The position numbers and the translations under genes are program-made. Shown one piece after another: positions 35,989 through 48,519 of a stretch of DNA of 64,000 bases (positions within the stretch are counted from its first letter, which is position 1; each line of letters opens with the position of its first letter). The stretch lies in contig OX344750.2 of assembly GCA_947034885.2 (NCBI GenBank), forward strand, positions 10,078,553-10,142,552. Reading direction: 5' to 3'. The notes beneath the pieces are model-generated. The model made no database searches, was not told the DNA's origin, and was given only the letters and a program-made list of their open reading frames with translations. Origin of the DNA: Thuidium tamariscinum. Taxonomy: Eukaryota > Streptophyta > Bryopsida > Hypnales > Thuidiaceae.

Positions 35989-37815
35989 CTAGTGTTTCGA
36001 TGATCCTCGTGGTTTGCTTCTTATTAGTACCTTCGGAACAGCGTCAGGATTTATGGTCTCTTCGCCATCCTCTTCATAGCCAGTACCTAATTCACTGCTT
36101 CCAGTACCTTTAGGCACTGCTGATGCCTTCTTTTGTCCTCCGAATTTTTGTTCCACTTTGGAGAAAAAACCCGACTTTTCTTCTTGTGGCATTGGAGTGA
36201 TGTAGGCTAACTCCGGGTGAGGATCCTCAACCGCTGAACTCTCCTTGCCCTTCAAATGATTCTCAGTCTCTGTAAATTTTGCTTTGAGTTTCTCTATCGT
36301 CGTTGGTTCATCAGCACCTTCTCCTGAGAAATGCTTCTTGAACCCTGAATGTTTGCACAGCAACCAAGTCAAGAACGAACACGAACCAAGTGATTAGTTG
36401 ACACCTACATCGTCCTACCACAAATTATATTCTTTCTATGAAAGAAATTATTCATTTAGACACATATTTGATTCGTCATCACAAAAGATACGAGTGTTCT
36501 TCATACCGTGGGAAAGCTCAAAAGGAAGGGTTGTGCACACTAAACGCTTCACTGGATACCAACTATGGAACAGATGATATTGAGTTACGAAATATCTTCA
36601 TTATCAAATATTACAAATAACCTGGAAAAATAGGCAAAGTATTAAATATAGCACGGAGGTGCTTTAGACACTATTCGAAGGTCTCAAGAAGGGGGTTTGC
36701 ACGGCGAGGTATCCCATGCAATTGTGGCAACGGTACTGGCTACATTAGTCTTGTTTATAACAAAGAGAGAGAGGAAAGTTTCCCTTGGGTAGGTCACAGT
36801 ACCTCCAGACTTGGTACTTTTCTCGTGCTCTTTGGTTACATCAGTTGGGACATCCTTGCCCAGCGATGCTGTTGACAGTCCCCCATGTTGCTTTCCTTCT
36901 TGAGCATTCGCAGTTACCTCTCCCTTTCCATCGCCTGGAGGAATATACGCCAATTCGGGATGAGGATCTTCCTTCTCTGAGCTCTCCTTCCCCTTGAGAT
37001 GATTTTCGTAATCGCTGATTCTTTCCTTAAGTTTCTGGATCACGGTAGGACTGGACTTTGTTTCATCATCTGCAGGGTAACCTAAAAGTCTCAGTACACG
37101 GTAGTACTTAAAACTGGTTTCAGAGCAATACACAAGACAATAAGACATCTGCCCCACGAAACACAACTTAACCAGATGCCCTCCAATGCTTCATACACCA
37201 ATAAGCATGTGTCCTCAAAATCTTGAGAGGGAGCAATTGAGCGTAGGATTTGGGGGAGATAAGCCCCGTTAAATGTATATACTGAGCAAGCCGCGCGAAA
37301 TGTGATCCATCGCCTACGGTATTGAATGAGCCCCAATTTCATGGTTCAATAATGACCAATTAGGTCAATCATATCGGGTCAAAATGTTATTTCACCACAA
37401 TCAGCGAAGAACAATCATGCATAAATTGGACCCCCAAAAAATGCGAAACCTAGTCAAAAGATCTAAGAGAAATATGATCTTAACAAAGAGGTTTCACAGC
37501 TACCATAGCCACACGGTACTATGCTATTGTTTCTATGCTTAGTTCTTAAGCAAGCAGATATGTTGGCAAGAATCTGTCCCACCAAGCTTTGGAAATCGTT
37601 AAAGTGTCCATACCAAGTTAGGAAGTAGCGCAATATCTGCAGCCCCACGTCAACAAACAACGAAGCCCAACACTATTCCAAGAAACTTTGCCGCCGAGAA
37701 GCCAAGAGCAAAATGCAAAGAGGAGCATCAACGGACCTTCAGTTCGATAAGACACATGCGAGGCTGGAGCAGCTTCCTGACCTTCATTCCCTTCCAATTC
37801 CGCTCTCCCAGTCAT
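35989..37815 (-). CDS. Hydrophilic protein with a duplicated 35-residue module
   Basis: Three exons on the minus strand: 37815-37737, 37081-36803 and 36344-35989, joined in phase 1 at both introns, give 237 residues. The sequence is rich in Lys, Glu, Gly and Ser, lacks a signal peptide and membrane span, and looks disordered. A module recurs at residues 39-73 and 134-168: a helical TxIxKLK start, then ENHLKGKESS, two variable residues, and EDPHPELAYI. Each copy sits in its own exon; exon 2 is symmetric (1-1), which suggests exon duplication. The C-terminal part has GFFSKVEQKFGGQKK and a basic end. I do not recognise the family; composition recalls LEA-type stress proteins, but no LEA motif is present. 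The weakest junction is the exon 1 donor GTCCGT; the modules themselves are secure. Confidence 0.7.
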
Positions 37816-39385
37816 GTCGATTTACCTTTCTCCCCGAGCTCCTCAAATACACGCCAAATGCAAATAAAAGCAAAAGCAATACTCACAAACAGCAAGAATT
37901 ACCACTTCTTGCCAAAACCCAACAATGAATGAAGCAATGAATCACCGAAATTGAAGAAATCAAACAAATGATTGATCACTCAACCATTTCGCAGGAGCTT
38001 GCTGGAAGAGCGGAAGCTTACTCTTGCAAGTCGTCTGCTAAACGGTGTTAACGACTAATCCGGTACTTGCAAGATAAGGTCCATTGTTCACAAATTGTGG
38101 TTAAATTTTCGTTTTTTGGCTACAAATGAGTAATGTGAATGCAACAAACAATTAGCATTGAAACTGTGACTTCTCAGCACATTAGCAACTTGAGTTAGTT
38201 ATGAATAATTACAAAAATCACGTTTTGGGGACCCACTGATTTAGGTGCTTCAAACTTAACTTACTAAATCCGAGAGTTGCGCAACGATACTAACATGACG
38301 CGGGTCGGCAGGTGGGGCGACCGTAAGGGGACACTTGGAAAGAGCTGAGCGTGCCATGTGGGTGGGCATATCCCAGATCTTTTCAATGTCAACCCCACAA
38401 TGCAAGTGATAATATGGAGGTTTGCGATATTCTGACAAGCGATTGTTGCATGTAAAAGTGATATTAAAGAAGTGCTTAGGCACATAGAAGTTTGAAAAGT
38501 GGTCTATAGTTTTTTATGCTTGCCAAACTTATCATTATACTCTGTAGTATTTTTTTAGAATGACATGTTACAATATTAATGTTATTGTTATTAAACCAAG
38601 ATTTGAAGGAAACAAAATTGCTTCACAACATTACCACATTACATCAAGTATAAGCAACATTATTATTTCAAATCTAACTACATTATATACATAGTAGATG
38701 ATTTAATAGAAAAAATAGTGATAAAAGTGATCATGTATAGTACAAGTAGTCTTTTCCACCATTGTCAAGATTCACAAATAATAGCTTTTTAAACAAAAAA
38801 AAATTATTTTCATTTGTACATCACCTTTATAATCTACATATTTAGAATGTAGACACTTACCTTCAATAGCTACATGTGAAAGCTTCCAAATAAACATTCA
38901 AGTATAAGTTCCCATATGAAATTATCTTTATTTTTGCTGAGTCTTCTTGTCATTGTCATTGAAAGAGGATCATTTTGGAATATCTTATAACCAAAGTAAG
39001 AATTTTCAAAGTGTTGGTTTTTTAAAAGAATATTTAACTTAGTCAGCTTGCCCTTAGACAGTAGACACATGTTCAAAAAGTACACAATTTGGAGGAGGCT
39101 CCTACGTGTGGTAATCCTCTGCTGTGCTAGCCACTTGTTTTCATGAGACCTATGTTATGCTTCCCCTGGTCGCCTCTTCCCTAATCTTTCCTCTCCCATA
39201 AAGTTAAGTTCATTTTCCTGCGTTGTGGTAAGCCCAAAGTTTGGTGACAGAACTGCAGCTCGAGAGACTCATTGTGTGAGAGGAGATTGGAAGAGGAAGC
39301 ACGCACCAATTGCTTTTTGTCAAAGAGACTTCGGTTGAAAGCAATCACAGCAGCATTGAACGAGGTCGAAGCTTGAAGGAGGATC
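37816..39385. promoter_or_regulatory. Divergent intergenic region between two small genes
   Basis: This separates head-to-head genes (minus gene starting 37815, plus gene starting 39386). An ACGTGTG motif with an ABRE-type ACGTG core lies at 39104-39110. The stretch at 38500-39050 is AT-rich without recognised features. The window shows no regulation directly. Confidence 0.35.
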
Positions 39386-40449
39386 ATGGCGAGCGCCACC
39401 AAGGAAGATGTCTTTAAACCAGCGGAAAGTCCCCAGGTGAGTTTTTTCTTCGATTTTGGTGCCAAGTTGGTGCACTGCATTGTCAAGAATGGAAACAGCT
39501 TCGACTGTTCCCCTTCTGTCGGTGACGCTGGTTCAAACGGAAACTGACGTGTGGAGGATATGTGCTGAATGTTGGAAATTGAATAAACTTAGGGTCTCAT
39601 GTGGACTGGTCTTAGGGTTTCACTGCAATTGGTTTCATTACTGGGTTTCAGAGTAATTTAGAAGGTGAATGTTCAACGTTGAGTGCATCCAACGCTGGAG
39701 GAAATGAGAGGACCGAAAGGACGATCACTAGTGCGGGTGTTTTTGAAATTTTGCCTTCTTTCCATTTTTGAATAGAAGAAGATTGATGGGTCTTCGTTGT
39801 TGAAAAAGACGAAGGTGATCACAGGGTCTCATATGATTCTCCCGTCTGCCTTCTCACAATTTCCTCTGAGCCTCAAGATTGGAAAACTGTTCAACAGTGC
39901 CTGCTTAATGTCAACTCACCTCCTTAGACATGGAAATTTTTGAGCCTCACAGAGAATGTATTTGTTTACCTTACTGGAAAAGCTCGTATGAGAACCCGAT
40001 GAATAAGAGTTTCAACTTTGAGAATCGTTATTCGTTTGCTTCAGATAGGACACAAATGTTGGTCGAACATGGGAAGGGATTGTGTGTGCGCCATATGCAA
40101 ATTCTATCCAACAATGAGGAAGTGGCTATACTGAAGCTCGCTATTATATCTTCCTTCTTCAGTTTTCGGAGAGCACATGACACGAGGTTCAAGTGCAGGA
40201 GTTCAAATTCAAGTTTCTATACATACAAAACTATTTATCCTAAACGCTTTCAATAGAATTTCTAATGTCCGAGTTGTTGTTTTTCAACAGCAACAGAGTG
40301 AAGACGAGAAGCCGGAATCTCACGGCAGGAGGGAGGACTTGACGGCCGAGACGGAGGTGAAAGCGCCGGGAGTGGTCCAACGGGCAGTTGAGGAAGTGGA
40401 AGCCATAGCCAGCGAAGTATGGGCATCAATCACGCCCTCTAAGAAGTGA
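39386..40449 (+). CDS. Small acidic protein, 69 residues
   Basis: Exon 1 (39386-39436) encodes MASATKEDVFKPAESPQ and ends at a consensus donor, GTGAGT. After an 854-base intron, exon 2 (40291-40449) follows TTTTCAACAG and encodes QQSEDEKPESHGRREDL to a stop after PSKK. Both junctions are phase 0. The product is acidic and probably disordered at the N-terminus, with an amphipathic helix around VVQRAVEEVEAIASEVWASI. Exon 2 is GC-rich compared with its surroundings, which supports coding. I do not recognise the family. It may share its upstream region with the oppositely oriented gene at 35989-37815. Confidence 0.65.
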
Positions 40450-40838
40450 AAATTCCATTCAAATTTCACCACAGACAGGCTCTGTCCAAGGATTGTACAT
40501 AGCCTGTACAAGTTCTTTTTGTAGCATCGATTGCTAGAAGTTGAGCAGCAAGAATGGAGACTCTGAGCTCACATTCTTCATTGACATTTCGTATTTTGTG
40601 TTCTGCTTTCAAAACTTTGTGCCCAATGTCTTGCAAGAATGAACTGTATGTCATTTTGTGATCAAGAGGTTTGAGATGGGTAATGGACATAATGCTAAGT
40701 ATTTCTCTTGAGTCGAGAGTTGGAAAATTTGTACTTTGATCTAAAGAGTGTAAGTTGTAACGTTCTTTTGATGAGGGAATTGGAGTGTTTGAACTTGTGA
40801 TTCTGCTTTAGGATTTGAAGGTTTTTCACCAAATTGGG
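40450..40838 (+). other. 3' UTR and flank of the small acidic gene
   Basis: Non-coding and moderately AT-rich. It ends at the 5-bp duplication of the family A element that starts at 40839. Confidence 0.4.
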
Positions 40839-41571
40839 GGGTCATTGCAAGAAACACCTGTACTATTTTGTGTCACACGTTGCATGCTGATCAGTTTTTT
40901 GGCCATAACTTTTGTGTTTTAGCTCCAAATGACTCAAGATTTATAGGAAAGGTACTCATAACTATTATACACCTTCTTTGATTTTTTCATAATTTTTAAA
41001 AATAGTTTACTATCCAAAAATAGACCTCGATTGGATGTCACACTTGGCAGTTTAGGGGTTTTTAGTACTTGAGCTATACCTTTTTTTAATGATTTTGAGA
41101 TGAAATTTGGATGAGATGGTCCTCTAGTAGATTTCTAGCTCTCCAGGGAAGGATTTTTAAAAAAAGTTAATTTTGTGAGGTGTGGAGGTCTACAAAGTCA
41201 TCTCCCTTCTGCTTGTATTTTGAAACATATAAAATATTATTTTGGTGGATTATTTTGTGAATGACCACCTCCATAAAGTTGTTTCAAATGGTCACTTTTT
41301 ATTTTTTGAAAATACTTATTTTTACTATTTTTCCCTAATTTTTGAATCAAAGTACCTATTTTCTTGAGATTTGGCACTTTTCAAGTTCTCCTACTTAGAG
41401 AATTTTTCTACCAATTTCCTTCGGTGAAAACCTTCATTTTAGAGGTATATACATTATTCTTATTTTTTAAATTTTTTTAAAATTAGTTTTCTAATTTTAT
41501 AGTACTCCTGAAAAATTCATGAGTACTATTGCAAAACACAACAAATAGGACAGGTGTTTCTTGCAATGACC
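40839..41571 (+). mobile_element. Family A TIR element with perfect 5-bp duplication (733 bp)
   Basis: The ends GGGTCATTGCAAGAAACACC and GGTGTTTCTTGCAATGACC are inverted almost perfectly for about 20 bases. TTGGG at 40834-40838 is repeated at 41572-41576. This is the best-preserved copy in the window. Confidence 0.8.
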
Positions 41572-41576
41572 TTGGG

Positions 41577-42174
41577 CACAACACAATTTTCCTTTTTCGT
41601 CAATGTAGTAATCCCTTTTGGAGTTTAGGAATGTGATTGTAATGTTGCTTTCATTGATGAGCAACTTGACACGTCTTATGTGAGTGACTTGAAAGTTAAA
41701 TTGATGTTATGCACAACATTCCCTAATTGCATTTGATCATTTTGACACTTGGATAATGGTGATATCTCATACTATATAATATATTTAGTTAGAGTGACTT
41801 AATTTTGACAAGTGTTCTAATTGAGCAAAATTTGTCCAAAATGTTACATTTTTGCACACCATCATCTTAGGTTTTTTATTCTTTACTTATCATTTATATA
41901 ATCATACTACTAAATACTTAAATTTGATTAGAAATAGATTCTAGAACTACATATCATCGTTAACCCTCGAGAGCCAATATGGATAATTAGTGTCCAATGG
42001 ATGATAAACAATCTTTTTTTGAAGGACAAAAGTGCAACTATTCATATTTGGTATTAGGAGTGGAAAGGGGAGATCTTCCGTATTTTAACTTCCAATGAGC
42101 ATATTTGTCTTTTCAAAGTAGATGATGTCTTATGTTATCAAAATGCATGATTTCCATACTTACCAATCCATCCT
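41577..42174. other. AT-rich spacer, no gene seen
   Basis: No domain, RNA or element terminus recognised. Confidence 0.35.
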
Positions 42175-42178
42175 TCAA

Positions 42179-43102
42179 CCCCTAAAGGACCACAACTATG
42201 ATTCCACCAAAACTGCTCCAAAACTGTCATTTCTAGGATACCTACCAAATTTCATGAAAAAAACATTTTTTGACACATGTAACCGTAAGATCTCTTAGTG
42301 CACTAGTTTGGGAAGAAGTAGAAAAAATTTCAGAAATTTCCGCCATGTAGATTGCAAGATATTAGTGTTTGAAATTACAAAAATCATTTTTTTTCCACTG
42401 CGAAAATCCGGGCAACTGCACTTCAGAAGGCCACATTTGTATGCAAAAATGTCCAGAATGGTTGCAACTCTTTGGATTTATTCTCCAATTCAAGTTGGCT
42501 ACATGCTTGAAAATTTTCATATCATTTGGAATTGTACAACATGTACAAAAAAATAGTAAGAAGAAAGAAGTAGAGAATGATTCAAAATACAAAAATGGTA
42601 ACAATTTATTTATTGAATTGAAAAATGTCAATTCCAATGGTTCAAATGTTGTAATAAACAATATACACCCAATGTTTTTATTTTTTTTCAAAAATATTGA
42701 AAATTGAGTAAAATAAAGGACTTCAAAGTTTATTTTAGAGAAGAGAATCCATAACTATCCGCAAACTAAAATCCTTCATAACTTTTGATTCACTAATCCA
42801 AATGGAATGATTCAAAGCTTTACATGTATATATAAATCAATAAAACCAATGTCAAATTTTTATTTCCAAAAAAAGTGATTTTTTCTGATCTGCCCAAACT
42901 GCCTGAGTTGAGAAACAAACAACGTTTTATGCGATAACTTTTCAACCATGTAGTCAAAAGTCACGAAAATTGTTGGGCTTTGAAGATACTCCTTGTCCAC
43001 ACCTTCTATTAAAGTTTGGTTCCAAAATATGGAAATCTTTAGCCACACGTACCTGCCCAAAATCACTATGTTGCCAAAAAAGGCATGTTGGTCCTTTAGG
43101 GG
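42179..43102 (+). mobile_element. Family B element, TTAA-type (924 bp)
   Basis: CCCCTAAAGGACCA at the left and TGGTCCTTTAGGGG at the right form the TIR. The right flank is TTAA; the left is TCAA, one change from it. The interior matches copies at 57605-58439 and, inverted, 7472-8665. No transposase. Confidence 0.7.
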
Positions 43103-43106
43103 TTAA

Positions 43107-44600
43107 GGGTTGTTCTATGTTGGGTGGTCACCTTCTTGTTCTCCCTAATTATTGGTAAGGCCTTCGTTAATTTTTACATACAAGTTAATAAGCAATGTGT
43201 GTACACTTCTCAAGAAAACTATCGAAATTTAGATATAGCAAAGGCAATTTAGAAAAAGACAAAGAATTTTTTTAAATGAAAGTTTTTAATGACAAATTTG
43301 ATACTTTTGGGTTGTGAATTACTAAAATGTTTTTCTATCCTTCTCAATAATATCTTCTATTTATGTAAAAAATGTAGCATCTTGGCTATATATGATTTTA
43401 AATGTATACAAGGTGAAGTAGTTACATTCGGAATGAATGAACACTTCAAAATCTATAATTACATACTATATAAATATCTATATTTGTTGTACATTTATAG
43501 TCATTGAAGTGTTTGGGGGTTGTAAACATGTTTCAAACATCTACAGTTTTTTATAATATGCCCCTTTAATTTTTTGGTCCCCTTTAAAATCCCTATTTAG
43601 TGTAGAAGATTACTAAGCATTATGATTTCAACATAATAATCAATATCAAAGACACATGAGGTTGTTCAATTATGTTTATTAAAAAAAATGATCATTTCCA
43701 TTGTTCTCTAGAAACCATAATAAGAATTACTTTGAAAAGACCAATACAAATCAAAACAATGCATGCTCAAGTATCTCATACCAAAATGAACATAATAGGG
43801 ATGAAAACAAGATCCATAATTTCTACTCATAATTGAATAGGGAGTAACATACTCATTTAAATTAGAGCAATATAGATTACATTTATAAATAAATAATCCC
43901 CCCCTTGTAAAAAGTTATGATAAGATGGAAATATACATAATAATGATGGAATTTTTGGATCAATGGAAAATTTGGAAGTGCCCATCTTAACTTAAAAAGA
44001 CATTCTGAGCCCCTAGAGCATTTCTTCATTTAAATAATCATAATTGTCAATGCAGTAGCCAATGGTTCTTTGATTAGACAAGCTTGTAGTAATCATATTT
44101 GCACAAAGATCACATATTTTGCATAGGTGTTACACATTTTAAGTTTCTTAATGATAAGGGAGATTGTTTACTCTAGTTGTTGGATCATGTGGAGTTCAAA
44201 GACGCTACCTACATAGAACAATGAACAACACATGAGGAAAAACTCCTCTTAATTGTTTCCTTGCTTTACTAGGCTGACCACTCTCATTTCTTAACCTACT
44301 CAATTCCTTATGCCCATGTCCTAAAATTTCATGCAAGATTCTTTGGGCTGCCCTCCCATGAACTAAATTGTCCTTTACAGGTTAACTCCTACCCTGAACA
44401 AAACACACTCATGAATCATGCCGTCCCCCAAGAAAGGCCCCATTCAAGATCTCTTACATTGAATGCTTGCAAGGTCATTCCAGCATGTGGAATCTGCAGT
44501 GCTTTGCAAATTTGCAACCAAAACACTTCAATGTGTGTGGCTGGCATAAGCTTATCATAGAGAGTTTTAAGTTTGGAAGGAATTCACAGCTCCAACAAAC
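43107..44600. other. AT-rich spacer, no gene seen
   Basis: Short frames only. A more complex stretch begins near 44270, but I recognise no coding signature in it. Confidence 0.35.
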
Positions 44601-44602
44601 GG

Positions 44603-44893
44603 CCCCTGATTAGGGTCAGGATGAACTGGCCTCGCTCAGCCACAAGTCATTCCATAGGTGCAAGTAAAAATTAAAAAATGTTATTTTGTGCCCAGGTAAT
44701 TTACGTAGCACATTCCTAATTGCTAATATATAATTTACCTAGTACATTCCTGTAAGCTAATATGGGGCCTTCAATTGCAAATATGAATTCAGAATTTGCA
44801 AATTTTATCATGTAAGTAAAATTAAAAAATTCTGCGTTTTCTCACGTGGCCAAGCGAGGGGTCAGTAAGTTCATCCTGGCTCTGATTAGGGCT
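44603..44893. mobile_element. TIR element of about 290 bp (unclassified)
   Basis: The left arm 'tagggtcaggatgaact...cctcgctcagccac' is inverted at the right as 'gtggccaagcgagg...agttcatcctggctctgattagg', with small gaps. The arms are about 40 bases with mismatches. No target duplication was established. Confidence 0.55.
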
Positions 44894-45212
44894 CATTCAC
44901 TTGCTCCTGCTATTGATCACGTCAAGCAGGAAATTGGGACTTAGGTGTCATGCACACTGGGCACTACATTACTGTAAGTTACTGGGCAAGAATGCAATAT
45001 TTCAGGAGTCAGCATGGGTTATGCTGTGCTGTAAGTTCACTTTGCTGCTCCCATCACCACAGGCAAGAATTTTGTTGAAGAGTTCACAGCTTCGATGTGT
45101 ATTAACTACAAAGGCACAAAGCACCTAAAATATGAGCATGAATGGTGGGGACAGGGCTTGGTAATCTTCCTTCATGGGAGAAGCCATTGTACATTATATA
45201 TTGGAACCTCTC

Positions 45213-45618
45213 TAACGTGGAACCACCCATAACCAATCATTCAAGGTATTCCAGACATGATTTGGCGTAGTGTAAGGTAAAGCGATTATATATAGAGGGG
45301 CAATGATAGAAATGATGGGGACTGCAAAAACATTGGTAATTTTATCGCATAAATTGAAATTACTATTGAATTTTGAAAAGCAAAAAGTGTACTGGATACA
45401 TAGCCAATCTTTGAACTCTTCTAATTCTCATCATTCAAAAAACTACTTTCTCACTCATTGCTTCCTATTTTCTTGCACACTATTGTGGGACATGTGTCGC
45501 GGATTTTTAATCCCAACTTTGAAAAGGAGAAAGAAAAATATTCTAGCCTTGGTTAGAAATACATCAATCTACAAGTTGGCTATGGAGTGTTGGTAAAAAA
45601 ATGGGTGGTTCTACCTTA
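45213..45618. mobile_element. Family D TA-type MITE (406 bp)
   Basis: TAACGTGGAACCACCCAT at the left and the complement of TAAGGTAGAACCACCCAT at the right form an 18-base TIR with two mismatches. A TA dinucleotide sits at each border. It is related to the element at 47217-47633. Confidence 0.65.
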
Positions 45619-45885
45619 ACTCAATGGTCCCAAACTAGTGTGATACACTAGCTTGGATAGGTTTTTCTAACTTAGAGAGGGTTAGAAATAGTCACAACCT
45701 TTGTAATGTGGTCAAGTTTGGGACTCGTATGATACATTGACTTATGGAGGTTTAATGGTTTAGAAATGGACAACTTAAGAGAGGGTATATTGTATAAGGT
45801 AGAAGATTTATAGATTGACTAGGTTGTAATTAAATGCATCCCTTATCTAGAAATGACTAAGATGCTTCAACATTCTTGTATTTTG

Positions 45886-45944
45886 TAACGCAAAAACATC
45901 AAGTTCAACACAAAATTTGCGTTGAACTTGATGTTTTTGCGTTA
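45886..45944. repeat. Perfect 24-bp inverted repeat with 11-base loop
   Basis: 45886-45909 (TAACGCAAAAACATCAAGTT...) and 45921-45944 are exact complements. It lies only 7 bases from a family C element. It may be a tiny foldback element of its own. Confidence 0.7.
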
Positions 45945-45951
45945 TACATTA

Positions 45952-46509
45952 CAGAAATTTTGAACCCTCAAAGAGACCTCTAAAATGGCCTCAATTGGGG
46001 TCCTCAATTGGATTTAAATGCATACTTGTCAAAGAAAGGACATTTCTTTCCCCCTATTTCCACCCACTTTGACATCATGATGTTTATAAAGGTACATGTT
46101 TTTTTTATAAGATATGGGACATTAGGTACTTCTTGTCATTCAAATTTTAAGTACATTGAGGGATTATTTTATTTGGAGAAGGACAAATTTGGTGCAATTA
46201 AGTATTAATGGCTCATGTGTTTTTAGTACTATGAGTGAGACTTTTTTTTATAAGATCATTGGTACTTTATACTCATGATGTTTGCACCATGAAATGCCTC
46301 TTATTGGACAATAAAACAATAGGTACATTTTGTCATTCAAGTCCTTTGTACTATAAGTGAATTTTTTGCATTGACAAATTCAAAAGTACTTGATGAGATT
46401 CACACAAGGTAGTGACACATATTATGTACGTAGGCTATCAACTCTAGCCTTCAATAAATAGCTTTGCATGTTAATTCTTAAGGGCCTCTTTGAGGGTTCA
46501 AAATTTCTC
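45952..46509 (-). mobile_element. Family C TIR element (558 bp)
   Basis: The same length and ends as the 19334-19891 copy, in opposite orientation, with TA at both borders. The first base of the left TIR is changed (CAGAAATT). Confidence 0.75.
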
Positions 46510-46584
46510 TAATTGAAAAACAAGAGTGTTGGGTTGGTTGTGTTGAAATCCTTATAGTTTTCTTTTAGTGTTAAAACTCTACCA

Positions 46585-46760
46585 AAAAAATTTGACCCTT
46601 AAAACTTTTGCATAGGGAAGCCAAATGTTGCATTCTTTGGTGCATTGGAACCTCCTTTTACTTGCCAACAAGAAAATATAAAGATTTGACTAGTCTCATC
46701 GTCGTATCTAGGCACATAACCAAAAAATGGTTGTTTTGGGGGTTATCTTCCTCAAAGACA
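46585..46760. repeat. Relic related to 48630-48800
   Basis: 'aacttttgcatagggaagcc', 'ggtgcattggaacct' and 'cttgccaacaag' match the right half of the 48520-48798 MITE. It is diverged and lacks ends. Confidence 0.45.
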
Positions 46761-46815
46761 TGTCCTTCTATCATCCAAATTCCATTCTTTTTTGTTGAAT
46801 TGTAATACTTATGTG

Positions 46816-47155
46816 TACTCATAAGGAAGGAGGCTCAAAAACCGCTCAAGCTCAAAAACCGCCCACCTTCTCAAATGTACATTGTTTCTACATGATGCTT
46901 TTTCATCTTTACAAGAATGTATAAACAATGTACATTTGAAGGGGGGTGCAGTTTTAGAGTATCATTTTGACTTCAAAAAATCATAACTAACTCCATAGAG
47001 CTCCAAAAAATATGAAACAACTTGGATTAAATGCAAATTCTACTTGTCTTTCAAGAAAAAATCTTTGAAAAATAAATTAAAGAAGGTACCCCTCCCTAAT
47101 ATTTAGTTTCACCTCTTAGATGGGTGCTTTGTAGACCTCCTCCCTTATAGTCATA
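46816..47155. mobile_element. Family D TA-type MITE (about 335 bp)
   Basis: It begins TAAGGAAGGAGGCTC and ends GACCTCCTCCCTTA. The interior 'tcataactaactccat' and 'ctccaaaaaatatgaaacaa' matches 54205-54245. Borders carry TA. Confidence 0.6.
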
Positions 47156-47216
47156 TCTTATTTTTTGTCTTCGTCACCATTGTAGTTTGTGATGAAGTTG
47201 CTTAACTCAATGTTAT

Positions 47217-47633
47217 TAAGGTAGAACCACCTATTCCCAACCAAGGGCATGTACCCAACTTGTAGAATGCCGCTATAGTTTCAACCAAGGCTAAAAAAAA
47301 ATTCTAATCAAAACTTGGAATGTACTTTTTTACATTTTCAAGGTTGAGACTAATAAAGTTGTAACACATGTCTCAAAGTGTCATAAAGTGTGTGGGAAGT
47401 ATCAAGTAAAAAAGTAGTCTTGGCTATGATTCGAATTGACATTGGATGTGGATTCCAAGCACTTTTGGGCTTCCAAAAACCATAGTAATTTCAGTTTTGG
47501 AAATAAAATTATGAAAAATTTACAAAACCCATATTTCCTATCTTTCTACATGGGAACAATTTGCATAGCCTCATACTCGTCATCAATTGTTCCAGAATTG
47601 CTTAAATGATTGGGTATAGGTGGTTCTACTTTA
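47217..47633. mobile_element. Family D TA-type MITE (417 bp)
   Basis: TAAGGTAGAACCACCTAT at the left, with its complement (one mismatch) at 47616-47633. Length and TIR match the element at 45213-45618. Confidence 0.65.
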
Positions 47634-47639
47634 CTCTAG

Positions 47640-48519
47640 AGTATAAGATTTGAAAATAAAGCTTAACTAATAAACTCCAACAATTTATTTTTTCAAGTAC
47701 AAGGAATTGAGAATACCACTTGTCACCTCTATGTTGGTTACAAGAATTAAATAATCTATACAATGGTTTAATGGAAACTAAAAAATTATTTAAGCAATTT
47801 TGGTTTTAAATCTTAGGATTTTCTTGGTCACATACAAAATTTTCATAAGAAATTAATAACCTTTGCACTACTTAACCTTGGAGTACCTGCGACGCCATTT
47901 CATGGCTCTTGGATGACTTAGCATTCCGGGAGATTGCTAGCAATTTTTCATCCATTTCTTGTTGCTTGACATTTCACAAAGGATTATGAAGAGTACCTAA
48001 TTCACTTTGTAGTCTTGTGAGTGTTTCCCTTCACATGAATAAGAAATTAGGAAAAAAAACGAATCACAAAATATGCTATTTTCAATGTATTTTGGGAAGT
48101 TGTTGTTCCTTGCTCTAAATCTAAAATTTCTCGACAAAAATTATATTTTTTGAGTTTGAGACCAATTAACAAAATGAAGTTCATCTATTCTAGTTTCTCC
48201 TCCAATTAGAATTTTGAAAAAAATCATAATTTTGAATATTTTATTGCAATTTGAACTTTGGATGTATTTTCAATGTCTTTTGGATTGTAACTATAGAATG
48301 AAACAAAAATTGAGTTTACACCACGATGTTTCACACTAAAATGTATACACATGGTGAAATTCTTAGATTTTTTGAGATAATTTTCTATTTGATATGATTT
48401 TTCTTCACTTTTTCTTCAGAAATTTTCAGAAAAATCAATTTTTTTCAAAAAATCTTAAATTTTTGGATAGTATAGAAGTAACTTCATCTCTGAAAAATAA
48501 ATGCAAAATTTTTTCGTAC
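47640..48519. other. AT-rich spacer, no gene seen
   Basis: No recognisable features; short frames only. Confidence 0.35.
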
